Below are positions 25,461-33,687 of a DNA stretch of 64,000 nucleotides, piece after piece (position 1 is the first letter of the stretch; every line of letters begins with the position of its first letter). The position numbers and the translations under genes are program-made. Source of the DNA: Alicyclobacillus suci (GTDB lineage: Bacteria; Bacillota; Bacilli; Alicyclobacillales; Alicyclobacillaceae); assembly GCF_017329615.1 (NCBI RefSeq), contig NZ_JAFMTW010000014.1, positions 1 through 64,000 on the forward strand. The letters run 5' to 3'. Below the pieces are notes generated by a model. That model ran no database searches. It was not told the origin of the DNA and worked only from the letters and a program-made list of their open reading frames with translations.

Positions 25461-25835
25461 CTATACCCCCTCTTCATCCAGCACACTCATCGGAAACGGC
25501 GTTCTCGACAACTGCAGTGACACGGCCAAACGCCCTTCCTCGTCGTGGCCTGCGAGGAGTAGCCGCCCTTTGGCATCAACCTCAAAATCAGTCAACCCTT
25601 GTGCGTAAATCCAGCCATCTGCCATCTTCAATCCAACACGGTATGGCTTGTCCCCAGCGATGGTCGCTCGTTCAAACTGTACCTTACCGTTCCGTATATA
25701 AGCACAAACCGCCATGGGTTGACCAAAGCGATGCGCTGCATAAGCCCCGTTCGTCGTCTCTAGGTGCAGATATACCTCTTGATTCAAGAACTCAGAAAGC
25801 TTGGTCTGTACGACGTCCACGCTAATTGGTTGCAC
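25461..25835 (-). CDS. yojF: YojF family (DUF1806) protein
   Basis: 124 residues, GTG start, beginning QPISVDVVQTKLSEFLNQEVYLHLETTNGAYA and containing QPMAVCAYIRNGKVQFERATIAG and WIYAQGLTDFEVD, which match the YojF family always found beside bshB2. It is soluble with no signal peptide. Function is unknown; a role tied to BshB2 activity is inferred from constant linkage and the 3-nt spacing. First gene of the leftward group yojF-bshB2-phosphatase-staygreen. Confidence 0.88.
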   Translation of the reverse strand: MQPISVDVVQTKLSEFLNQEVYLHLETTNGAYAAHRFGQPMAVCAYIRNGKVQFERATIAGDKPYRVGLKMADGWIYAQGLTDFEVDAKGRLLLAGHDEEGRLAVSLQLSRTPFPMSVLDEEGV

Positions 25836-25926
25836 AGGATTCGCCTACTTTCGTATACAAAATGACTACTGCTAACTCTATTCTATGGTCAACACGCACG
25901 CATTGCAAAAAGCAGCACTTTGACAG

Positions 25927-25955
25927 AAAAGGGCTGCCGACTCAGTCGACAGCCC
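25927..25955 (-). terminator. intrinsic terminator of rocA
   Basis: GGGCTGTCGAC / GTCGGCAGCCC stem with a 3-nt loop, followed by TTTT on the minus strand, about 45 nt beyond the rocA stop. Confidence 0.75.
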
Positions 25956-25997
25956 AACACTATCCGATAAGCGATATTGCAATTGCTTTCGCGCGCA

Positions 25998-27545
25998 TTA
26001 AAACTGTTCGGTAACAGTCTTTGGTTGAACGAAGTTCAATAGATAATCCGGTCCGCCTGCTTTGGCGTCTGTCCCCGACATGTTAAATCCGCCGAAAGGC
26101 TGCACGCCTACCAGAGAGCCTGTGCATTTGCGATTAAAGTACAAGTTACCGCATTCCATGTGGTAACGAGCGTACTCAAGGCGGTCGCGCCGGCGTGAAA
26201 ACAGCGCCCCAGTGAGTCCATACTCCGTATTGTTAAACACATCGATGCCTTCCTCGAAAGAACGCACCTTACATATCGCCAAAACGGGTCCAAAAATCTC
26301 TTCCTGCATAATGCGTGCGTCAGGTGCCGCGTCGACGAAGACGGTCGGGTGGATAAAGTAACCTGTTGAGTCATCCGCCGTACCACCAACGAGCAGTTTC
26401 GCCTCACGCTTTCCAATCTCGATGTAACTGGTCACTTTCGCGAACGCTTTCTCGTCAATGACAGGTCCAACCACTGCATTGTCGGCCGGCGCACCCATTT
26501 CGAGTTTCTTGGTCAATTCCGCGACGCGGTTGACAATTTCGTCATAAACCGCCTCATGGATAATCGCTCGGGAACCAGCAGAACATTTTTGCCCCTGGAA
26601 TCCGAATGCCGATGCGACGATAGCTGCGGCCGCCGCCTCGACATCAGCTGTCTCGTCCACGACGATACTGTCCTTGCCGCCCATTTCTGCGACAACGCGC
26701 TTAATCCAGCGCTGCCCTTCAGAAACCTTGTGTGCCGTCTCGTCAATGTGCAGACCTGTATTTTTCGATCCGGTAAAGGACACAAACCGCACGTCTTTGT
26801 GCGCAACCATGTAGTCGCCGATTTCTTCCGGCGGGCCTTGGACGAAGTTGAGCACCCCAGCAGGCAATTCGAGTTCGCGCATAATCTCGACAAACTTGAC
26901 GGCCATCACCGATGAAAGCGGAGAAGGCTTCAAAACGATTGGATTCCCGGTGACAATCGCCGAAACAGCTGTACCGGTCAAGATGGCAAGTGGGAAGTTC
27001 CAAGGTGGAATAACGACCCCGACGCCAAGTGGCAAGTAGAACATCCGGTTGTCTTCACCTGGATATGGTGTGAGCTCCACACCTTTGCCAAGCTGAATTG
27101 CCTGACGGGCATAAAATTCGAGAAAATCGATAGCCTCACAGACATCGCCGTCCGCTTCAGCCCAGTTCTTCCCAGACTCGTAAATTTGCCATGCCATCAA
27201 TTCCGCTTTGCGTTGGCGCATGATTTGTGCGGCCTTCATCAAGTACATTGCCCGCTCTTCAAATGTCGTGTGACGCCAGGTTTTAAATGCCCGAGCAGCA
27301 GCGGCAATCGCTTGGTCGACATGCGCCCGCGTCGCTTGGCTTATGTAACCGACGACTTCTTGGTGATTTGCCGGATTCACCGACTTGAGCAAGTCGTCCG
27401 TCATAATCTCTTGGCCATCAATATACAGCGGATAAGTCTTTCCAAACTGTTTTTTCACTTCAGCGAGCGCTTGCTCCAACTGCTGTTTGTATGGAGCGGT
27501 TGTCCAATCGGTCGGTGGCTCGTTTCGATAAGGCATCAGCGTCAA
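25998..27545 (-). CDS. rocA: L-glutamate gamma-semialdehyde (1-pyrroline-5-carboxylate) dehydrogenase
   Basis: 515 residues, exactly the length of Bacillus RocA/PruA. VVIPPWNFPLAILTG is the NAD-binding site, VVAEMGGKDSIVVDETAD contains the general base Glu, FGFQGQKCSAGSRAI the nucleophilic Cys, and MQEEIFGPVLAI follows. It oxidises glutamate semialdehyde from proline and arginine to glutamate. No proline dehydrogenase or arginase gene is nearby. The TTG start is preferred because AGGAGG lies 8 nt before it; the next ATG is three codons later. Confidence 0.95.
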   Translation of the reverse strand: MTLMPYRNEPPTDWTTAPYKQQLEQALAEVKKQFGKTYPLYIDGQEIMTDDLLKSVNPANHQEVVGYISQATRAHVDQAIAAAARAFKTWRHTTFEERAMYLMKAAQIMRQRKAELMAWQIYESGKNWAEADGDVCEAIDFLEFYARQAIQLGKGVELTPYPGEDNRMFYLPLGVGVVIPPWNFPLAILTGTAVSAIVTGNPIVLKPSPLSSVMAVKFVEIMRELELPAGVLNFVQGPPEEIGDYMVAHKDVRFVSFTGSKNTGLHIDETAHKVSEGQRWIKRVVAEMGGKDSIVVDETADVEAAAAAIVASAFGFQGQKCSAGSRAIIHEAVYDEIVNRVAELTKKLEMGAPADNAVVGPVIDEKAFAKVTSYIEIGKREAKLLVGGTADDSTGYFIHPTVFVDAAPDARIMQEEIFGPVLAICKVRSFEEGIDVFNNTEYGLTGALFSRRRDRLEYARYHMECGNLYFNRKCTGSLVGVQPFGGFNMSGTDAKAGGPDYLLNFVQPKTVTEQF

Positions 27546-27733
27546 CTGACATACCTCCTAAAAATAAATGGTGACTCACAGCCTGCAAAATTGCGCAGTA
27601 TACACATTGTGCAGAAGGTTCTGGTGGTTTCAATCTCTATCCTGCCAAATCTACATACGAAAATGCAAATCTGAATCGTCTGTCAGTGGGCAAATGTGTA
27701 CAATAAGGGGGATACTTTCAAGGAGTGTGAGGT

Positions 27734-28237
27734 ATGAACGCACAAGCATGGATTCAACAGTTGGACTTACAGCCGCACCCAGAAGGCGGCTACTATAAGG
27801 AGTTGTACCACTCCGGCATCTTTCTTGAAGACCCAGCCATTCAAACGCAATACGGCGGTCTCCGCGAGACCGCCACGTCTATCTACTTCCTGCTCGAGGC
27901 AGGTGATGTGTCCCGAATGCACCGCCTAAAATCGGATGAAATCTGGTATTTTCACGCGGGGTCGCCATTGACAGTTCACGTCATCTCACCGGAGGGCCAC
28001 TACACGACCCACCAAGTGGGCCTTGATATCACCAGCGGTCAATCCCCACAAGTCCTCATCCCAAGAAACCACATCTTTGGCGCCACGGTAGACGATACGG
28101 GTGACGCCTTCTCTGTCGTCAGCTGTATGGTTACACCCGGTTTCAACTTTGCTGATTTTGAACTGTTCGAGCGCCAAACCCTTTTGGCACAGTATCCGGC
28201 TCACGAAGAAATCATTGTGCGGTTGACAAATCCATAA
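27734..28237 (+). CDS. DUF985 cupin-domain protein
   Basis: 167 residues, single-domain cupin. QPHPEGGYYKELYHSG starts the domain, and the cupin motifs are seen as SRMHRLKSDEIWYFHAGSPL and LIPRNHIFGATV. YML079w-type DUF985 proteins bind small ligands, but no reaction is established. CAAGGAGTGTGAGGT is a strong ribosome site. The stop overlaps the convergent GNAT gene by 26 nt. A TACAAT box near 27700 may be part of the promoter, without a good -35. Confidence 0.9.
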   Translation: MNAQAWIQQLDLQPHPEGGYYKELYHSGIFLEDPAIQTQYGGLRETATSIYFLLEAGDVSRMHRLKSDEIWYFHAGSPLTVHVISPEGHYTTHQVGLDITSGQSPQVLIPRNHIFGATVDDTGDAFSVVSCMVTPGFNFADFELFERQTLLAQYPAHEEIIVRLTNP

Positions 28238-28670
28238 GCTGTTTTTTCATGCGCACATGTAAGATACCTGCGTCGAGAAACGGCGTATCGCTGACCTTTT
28301 GATAACCGAGCTTGACGTAAAAATTTTCTGCGTGGCATTGTGCGTCGAGCACGGCAAACTGAAAACCATCGCGCTTGGCTAGTTGTTCAATCGCATTCAT
28401 CACTGCGCGGCCATATCCGCCCTTGCGGTAAGGTTCCAATACCGCTACACGCTGAATTTTTGCCGTATCGTCGTCATAAGGCATGTAACGGGCCGTGGCG
28501 ACGGCGCGGCCCGCATCGTCCAAGACCAACACGTGATGCCCTACGCCGATGACATCCTGGTCATCTATCTCCTCGTCCTCAGACACCCCTTGTTCCTCCA
28601 TAAAAACCATTCTTCGAATCTCCAGGCATGCTGCGAGTTCTCTATCGTTCGTTACATGTACTGTCTTCAT
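28212..28670 (-). CDS. GNAT family N-acetyltransferase (ElaA/YjcF-like)
   Basis: 152 residues. RRMVFMEEQGVSEDEEIDDQD near the N-terminus and AKIQRVAVLEPYRKGGYGRAVMNAIEQLA, with the acetyl-CoA loop, define the ElaA/YjcF type; HAENFYVKLGYQKVSD is the C-terminal block. Substrate unknown. The frame is open to 28751, but GGAGGGG precedes the ATG at 28670. It is divergent from the MFS operon to the right. Confidence 0.88.
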   Translation of the reverse strand: MKTVHVTNDRELAACLEIRRMVFMEEQGVSEDEEIDDQDVIGVGHHVLVLDDAGRAVATARYMPYDDDTAKIQRVAVLEPYRKGGYGRAVMNAIEQLAKRDGFQFAVLDAQCHAENFYVKLGYQKVSDTPFLDAGILHVRMKKQLMDLSTAQ

Positions 28671-28817
28671 TCGCTGCCCCTCCTGCAGTAAACCAATGTG
28701 CAACATGGTCGAATGTTCGGACACGTTACTTCGTACACCTGAAGATACCATCTCGCGTCATCAACTGCCAAGATACACAGAAAATACGGAACACAGGAAA
28801 TTTCGGAGTACGAAGAG

Positions 28818-28823
28818 TATAAT
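28818..28823 (+). promoter_or_regulatory. -10 element of the MFS operon
   Basis: Perfect TATAAT 39 nt before the GTG start; the -35 region is weak, so an activator or a non-consensus promoter is possible. Confidence 0.4.
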
Positions 28824-28861
28824 CATGGTTGTGACTGCTAGGGGGAAATGAGTGAAACGCT

Positions 28862-30070
28862 GTGGATTATATCGAACACGGTACAAAAGAGTACAGACGC
28901 GTCAACCTGGCGCTGTTTTTTGGAGCGTTTGTCACCTTTGCGAACCTATATGCGGTGCAGCCGCTCTTGCCTCGATTTGTAACAACGTTTCACATCGGGC
29001 CAGCCACCGCGTCGCTGACCCTGTCATTGGCGACCATCACAATGGCTGTTGGTCAACTCATCGCCGGTTCGTTGTCGGAGGCCTGGGGGCGCCGTCCAAT
29101 TATGCTTGCCTCACTCATTCTTGTCTCTGCTTCGAGTTTGGCAAGTGCACTGACAACTGACTTTACCTGGTTTTTAGTGTTCCGGGCAATTCAAGGATTC
29201 GTCCTAGCGGGCCTTCCTGCCGCCGCCATGGCCTATTTAGGCGAAGAAATTCACCCCAAACATCTCGGGCGCGCGATGGGCTTATACATCAGCGGCAACT
29301 CTGTCGGCGGTATGGCTGGACGCATTATTGCTGGGTTGATGGCCGGTATCTCGTGGCGCTACTCCATTCTCACCATCGGTCTCATCGGTGTGCTCATTAC
29401 CTTATGGTCTTGGTGGAACATTCCAGAATCCCGCCACTTCAGGCCCCAACCGCTGCGCGTCGGACTTTTAACCCGTACGCTCGTCAGCCACTTTCGCGAC
29501 CCTGCGCTGATTGTGCTCTTCGCAATGGGGTTCTTGCTGATGGGGGGATTTGTTACGTTCTATAATTACATGCCATTCCGACTCGAGGGGGCCCCCTATC
29601 GACTCTCCCCCTCGCTTATCGCTTGGCTGTTTTTGCTGTACATTGTAGGGACGTACAGTTCCTCCTGGATGGGTAAGTTAGCAGATAAATACGGGCGGCG
29701 ACGGATCTTGTGGTTGGCGGTGTGCATTTACGCTGCAGGAACGTTTGTCACGTTGTGGACACCGCTTGTCGGACAGATTCTCGGCATAGGACTGTTGACG
29801 TTCGGATTCTTCGGCGCACACGCGCTCGCCAGCAGTTGGGTCGGGCGCCGCGCACAACGAGATAGGGCACAGGCGTCATCCTTGTACCTGTTTTTCTACT
29901 ATATGGGCTCCAGCGTTGGGGGAACCATCGGTGGACTGTTCTTCACCTCGAGTGGGTGGCTTGGCGTCATCTGCTTCGTGGGGATATTTATTCTATTGGG
30001 ATTTATCGGCACGCTATTGCTGTCGCGAATTCCAAACGTACAACAAAAAGTACAACAAAACGAAAGCTAA
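28862..30070 (+). CDS. MFS transporter (YnfM-like)
   Basis: 402 residues with 12 predicted membrane segments; GSLSEAWGRRPIMLA is the loop 2-3 motif and GKLADKYGRRRILW its second-half copy. The N-terminus FGAFVTFANLYAVQPLLPRF is typical of YnfM/AraJ-type exporters. GTG start: the in-frame codons upstream contain a stop. A sister MFS gene begins 18 nt later and uvsE follows, suggesting one transcript. Substrate not predictable. Confidence 0.85.
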   Translation: MDYIEHGTKEYRRVNLALFFGAFVTFANLYAVQPLLPRFVTTFHIGPATASLTLSLATITMAVGQLIAGSLSEAWGRRPIMLASLILVSASSLASALTTDFTWFLVFRAIQGFVLAGLPAAAMAYLGEEIHPKHLGRAMGLYISGNSVGGMAGRIIAGLMAGISWRYSILTIGLIGVLITLWSWWNIPESRHFRPQPLRVGLLTRTLVSHFRDPALIVLFAMGFLLMGGFVTFYNYMPFRLEGAPYRLSPSLIAWLFLLYIVGTYSSSWMGKLADKYGRRRILWLAVCIYAAGTFVTLWTPLVGQILGIGLLTFGFFGAHALASSWVGRRAQRDRAQASSLYLFFYYMGSSVGGTIGGLFFTSSGWLGVICFVGIFILLGFIGTLLLSRIPNVQQKVQQNES

Positions 30071-30088
30071 AAAAGGGGGCGTTCCTCG

Positions 30089-31486
30089 ATGGGTAGTAAC
30101 CCAGTATCCACCAATTCTGCAATACCGTTTAAAGTTCGAAATAAAAATCTGTTTCTCATCACCATCGCCCTTGGCGTCTTGCTCAATCCATTGAACTCAT
30201 CCATGATTTCAGTAGCGATGGCGCGCTTTGAAAATGTCTTTCACGACAACTTTGACACCGTTTCATGGCTGATTTCATCCTATTACTTAGCCAGTGCCAT
30301 CGCGCAGCCTATCATGGGCAAACTAGCCGATATGCTAGGGCGAAAGCGCCTATTTCTGTTGGGCCTGATTCTCGTAGCGGGTTCCTGCGCATTGGCTCCA
30401 TTCTCTCCATCATTTGCCTGGCTAATTGTGTTCCGACTGATTCAGTCGTTGGGCAGCGGCGCCATCTATCCAGCAGGTATGGGTATTGTGCGAAACTATG
30501 TCACAGAGCGCCAGTCCCAAGCACTTGCTTTTCTCGCGGTCTTCTCATCAGGTGCCGCCGCGTTTGGCCCTTCGCTAGGCGGCATCGTGATGCACTACAC
30601 CGATTGGCCAGGTATTTTTTGGATAAATTTCCCGTTCATCATCGCCAGCTTCTTGCTTGCCATCTTCATCTTGCCGTCTGACAAATTCAGTCGCAAAGAA
30701 GGCTCAACAACACCCGTTCAGCAGGTTGTGCGCCAAATGGATATCCCAGGAATCGCTCTCTTCGCCATTGGCATTATCACGGCCTTGGTGTTTCTATTGT
30801 CACTCACGGAACAAATCACATGGTGGGCGCTGCCTGTCGCCATCGTCGCGTTTGGCTTATTTGGCTGGCGTGAATCGCGGGCGCATACACCGTTCCTGAG
30901 CTTTTCACTATTTCGGAACAACTTGCCGCTCACATGGGTATTGGTTCAATTTACAGTCGTCAATGTCGTATTCTATTCCGTATTTTTTGGAATGCCCACA
31001 TACCTGCAAGAAGCACGTCACTATGACACTCAACAAGCAGGATTGCTCATGCTCTGTATCGCCGGATTCAGTGTCATCACGTCGCCCATCACAGGCCGTT
31101 GGGTCGCGAAGTCAGGCTCGCGACCTCCGCTCATCCTAGCCGGGGTCTTCATGACTGTGGGGAGCGGCCTGTACATCACCCTGCAGAATCACAGCCCTGT
31201 CTGGTGGCTCGTTGTGGTGTTCTCGGTGCTTGGCCTCAGTAACGGCTTTAACAACGTAGGCCTGCAGACAGCGCTTTTTAAGGTCAGCCCAAAAGAAATC
31301 ATTAGTACGGCCTCTGGCCTGTTTCAGATGGCGCGGTATATGGGTACAATTTTGTCGACTGTGTTATTGGGGCTCTTATTTGGGCAACATTTATCGACGG
31401 GGCAAATTCATATTCTAGGCGTCATTCTAGCCGCGATTGGCGCATGCGTCATCATCATGAGTGTACGGCTTCCAAAAACCGCGTAA
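30089..31486 (+). CDS. MFS multidrug-type transporter (EmrB/QacA, DHA2)
   Basis: 465 residues, about 14 membrane segments. VLLNPLNSSMISVAMARFE, WLISSYYLASAIAQPIMGKLADMLGRKRLFL and LIQSLGSGAIYPAGMGIVR are DHA2 landmarks. AAGGGGGCG lies about 8 nt before the ATG. The protein probably exports lipophilic compounds in exchange for protons. It is the middle gene of the MFS-MFS-uvsE run. Confidence 0.88.
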   Translation: MGSNPVSTNSAIPFKVRNKNLFLITIALGVLLNPLNSSMISVAMARFENVFHDNFDTVSWLISSYYLASAIAQPIMGKLADMLGRKRLFLLGLILVAGSCALAPFSPSFAWLIVFRLIQSLGSGAIYPAGMGIVRNYVTERQSQALAFLAVFSSGAAAFGPSLGGIVMHYTDWPGIFWINFPFIIASFLLAIFILPSDKFSRKEGSTTPVQQVVRQMDIPGIALFAIGIITALVFLLSLTEQITWWALPVAIVAFGLFGWRESRAHTPFLSFSLFRNNLPLTWVLVQFTVVNVVFYSVFFGMPTYLQEARHYDTQQAGLLMLCIAGFSVITSPITGRWVAKSGSRPPLILAGVFMTVGSGLYITLQNHSPVWWLVVVFSVLGLSNGFNNVGLQTALFKVSPKEIISTASGLFQMARYMGTILSTVLLGLLFGQHLSTGQIHILGVILAAIGACVIIMSVRLPKTA

Positions 31487-31555
31487 TGATTCGCGCCATG
31501 GCATCACGCCGACACAATGCCCCGTCACACATCCGGTGAACAAGGGGCAATGGAC

Positions 31556-32524
31556 GTGCTGGTTCGGTTCGGTTTTGTGGCCATGGCGATGGGTCTTCAA
31601 AATGCATCGCCCTCCAAAACGATGACATTCGCGACTTTTCAAAAAACCGCAGATGAACAGGCTGCGTTAAACCGCATTTTGCGCATTGCTGAAGGAAATT
31701 TGGCAAACACGCTCCGAATTCTCAAGTATGCATTTTACGAAGGCATTCGTATATACCGTTTTTCATCCAAGCTCATTCCCCTATACGGACACGAGGTCAC
31801 CAAATCCATAGACTTTATGGCTAAACTGAGACCTCAGCTACAGGAAATCGGAAAATATGTCACGGACAAAGGATTTCGCGTCAGTTTTCATCCTGACCAC
31901 TTTACCGTTCTCAACAGTCCAAAGGAGGATGTCTTCACGAACGCCGTTGACGTCTTAGCGCGCCATGTCCATTTGCTTGAAACGATGGGCCTGTCCACCA
32001 CTGCCAAACTCAATATTCACGTGGGCGGTGCATATGGAGATAAGACATCGGCCATCGAACGCCTGTATCATCGCTGGAACCGCGTGCCGAACCAGGTGAA
32101 ACAGCACCTTCTCTTCGAAAATGACGACAAAACCTACACCGCGCGAGACACACTCAAAATCTGCCAACACTTAGGTGTCCCCATGACCCTCGACGTGCAT
32201 CATCATTCCTGTAACAACGACGGACAAACCGACCTTTCCCTGATGCTCGAAGACATCTTTGCCACTTGGAAAGACACACAACTAACCCCAAAAATCCACA
32301 TGTCCTCGCCGAAAAGTGTACGGGACTTTCGGGCCCACGCCGATTTTGTCAATGTGGACGAACTGCGCCATTTTCTCGATCTCGCCCGCCCCCTCGACAC
32401 AGATATCGACATAATGATTGAAGCTAAACAAAAAGATCTCGCCGTTCGAAAGCTGCTACAGGACCTGGCACACGTCGAAGGTGTCACGGTACTCGACGGT
32501 GGTTCCATTCGCTACCGCTCATGA
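31556..32524 (+). CDS. uvsE: UV DNA damage endonuclease UvsE
   Basis: 322 residues, TIM-barrel nuclease. VRFGFVAMAMGLQNASPSKTMTF, RILKYAFYEGIRIYRFSSKLIPL, FRVSFHPDHFTVLNSP, LNIHVGGAYGDK, LLFENDDKTYT and DVHHHSCNND supply the family motifs and metal-binding His, Glu and Asp. It nicks 5' of UV photoproducts, starting an alternative excision repair. AAGGGG lies 8 nt before the GTG at 31556 and only 2 nt before the ATG at 31550, so the GTG is preferred. The stop overlaps the convergent LacI gene by 6 nt. Confidence 0.93.
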   Translation: MLVRFGFVAMAMGLQNASPSKTMTFATFQKTADEQAALNRILRIAEGNLANTLRILKYAFYEGIRIYRFSSKLIPLYGHEVTKSIDFMAKLRPQLQEIGKYVTDKGFRVSFHPDHFTVLNSPKEDVFTNAVDVLARHVHLLETMGLSTTAKLNIHVGGAYGDKTSAIERLYHRWNRVPNQVKQHLLFENDDKTYTARDTLKICQHLGVPMTLDVHHHSCNNDGQTDLSLMLEDIFATWKDTQLTPKIHMSSPKSVRDFRAHADFVNVDELRHFLDLARPLDTDIDIMIEAKQKDLAVRKLLQDLAHVEGVTVLDGGSIRYRS

Positions 32525-33589
32525 CACGACGCCGGCTTTCATGGGCGCGACGGAATCGCGAAAAATCACGTCGCCAGGCATGAGCAGTTTCTCCCGCTTG
32601 GCGCCCGGCATCTCCACTCTGCGCAACAGCATTTCGACAGCGCGTTTTCCGAGCGCCTCCTTGTCCACGTGAACGGTCGTCAAGGCTGGAGTGACCTCGA
32701 ATACGTCATCAATATCGTCAAACCCCGTCACCGACACCTCGCCGGGCACGTCGATGCCCAACGACTCAAGCGCCCGAATGGTGCTAATGGCAATCGAGTC
32801 GTTCGCGCAGACAAAAGCCGTCGGCAACTGGCCATCACGCCGCATTTGTTCGACTTCCTTTGTGATTTTCGCCTGATGTTCCTCGCGGCTACTTCCTTGC
32901 TCCTGTAAAAATGCTTCATTTTGTACGAGCGGAATGTGGTTGCGTTCCAGTGTCGTGCGAAAAGCCAACCAGCGTTCGAAAAAACTTTCCGCATAAGAGA
33001 TATCGCCAATAAACTGAAGTTTGGTGTGCCCAAGCCCAATTAAGTGATTGGTCAACCGAGTGGATGCGTCAAAATTATTGACGAATACACAATCTGACGG
33101 GACGGTATCGTCCTCGTGGTCAACCAGTACAAACGGGATGGAAAGCTTTCGGATTTCCAACAAAATGGCGTTATCGACAAGCCCGACACCAATCACGCCA
33201 AGCAATCCACTTGGATTGAGCACGGCTAAAAAATTCTCCGGCGCGTGTTCCGTCACAAGCATCATATTTAAATCATTTTCTTTTAGCGCTTCAATCATGC
33301 CGTCGACAATGCGTCCCCAATAACTCGACGCCCGATTCTGCATACGGATATTTGGAAGTAAGATGACGACGGTATTGGCTTTGCGAGTCGCCGACTGAAC
33401 AGATCTGCGCGCGGCAACTGTCGCCCTAGGCTGAATAAAATAACCCAGTTGTGTGGCAATCTTAACAATCCGATCACGCGTTTCCTGACTGACGCCACTT
33501 TGTCCAGACAACGCTTTCGAGACAGCATATTTAGAAACGCCAGCGAGATCTGCGATTTGCTGCATGGTCACTTTTTTCGACAAAAACAT
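32519..33589 (-). CDS. LacI-family transcriptional regulator
   Basis: 356 residues. The helix-turn-helix and hinge are KVTMQQIADLAGVSKYAVSKALSGQSGVSQETRDRI, followed by a periplasmic-binding-protein-like effector domain (NTVVILLPNIRMQN, PTAFVCANDSIAISTIRALES, VSVTGFDDIDD). GGAGTG directly precedes the chosen ATG. It lies about 100 nt downstream of the GH2-like gene in the same direction, so it probably controls that locus in response to a sugar, but the neighbouring enzyme is degenerate. Confidence 0.9.
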   Translation of the reverse strand: MFLSKKVTMQQIADLAGVSKYAVSKALSGQSGVSQETRDRIVKIATQLGYFIQPRATVAARRSVQSATRKANTVVILLPNIRMQNRASSYWGRIVDGMIEALKENDLNMMLVTEHAPENFLAVLNPSGLLGVIGVGLVDNAILLEIRKLSIPFVLVDHEDDTVPSDCVFVNNFDASTRLTNHLIGLGHTKLQFIGDISYAESFFERWLAFRTTLERNHIPLVQNEAFLQEQGSSREEHQAKITKEVEQMRRDGQLPTAFVCANDSIAISTIRALESLGIDVPGEVSVTGFDDIDDVFEVTPALTTVHVDKEALGKRAVEMLLRRVEMPGAKREKLLMPGDVIFRDSVAPMKAGVVS

Positions 33590-33687
33590 CACTCCAAAAT
33601 CCGACGCAATCTGCCGAATCATTCTAACAAATGTATCCGGTGCTCATCAGAACATCGACGCCCCGGAGCACCCGCCATACCCAGCCC

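Noticed and set aside
28862-28870. ATG at 28849 as the start of the first MFS gene
   Set aside because: It is in a different frame; the in-frame GTG at 28862 follows a stop and leads into the membrane protein.
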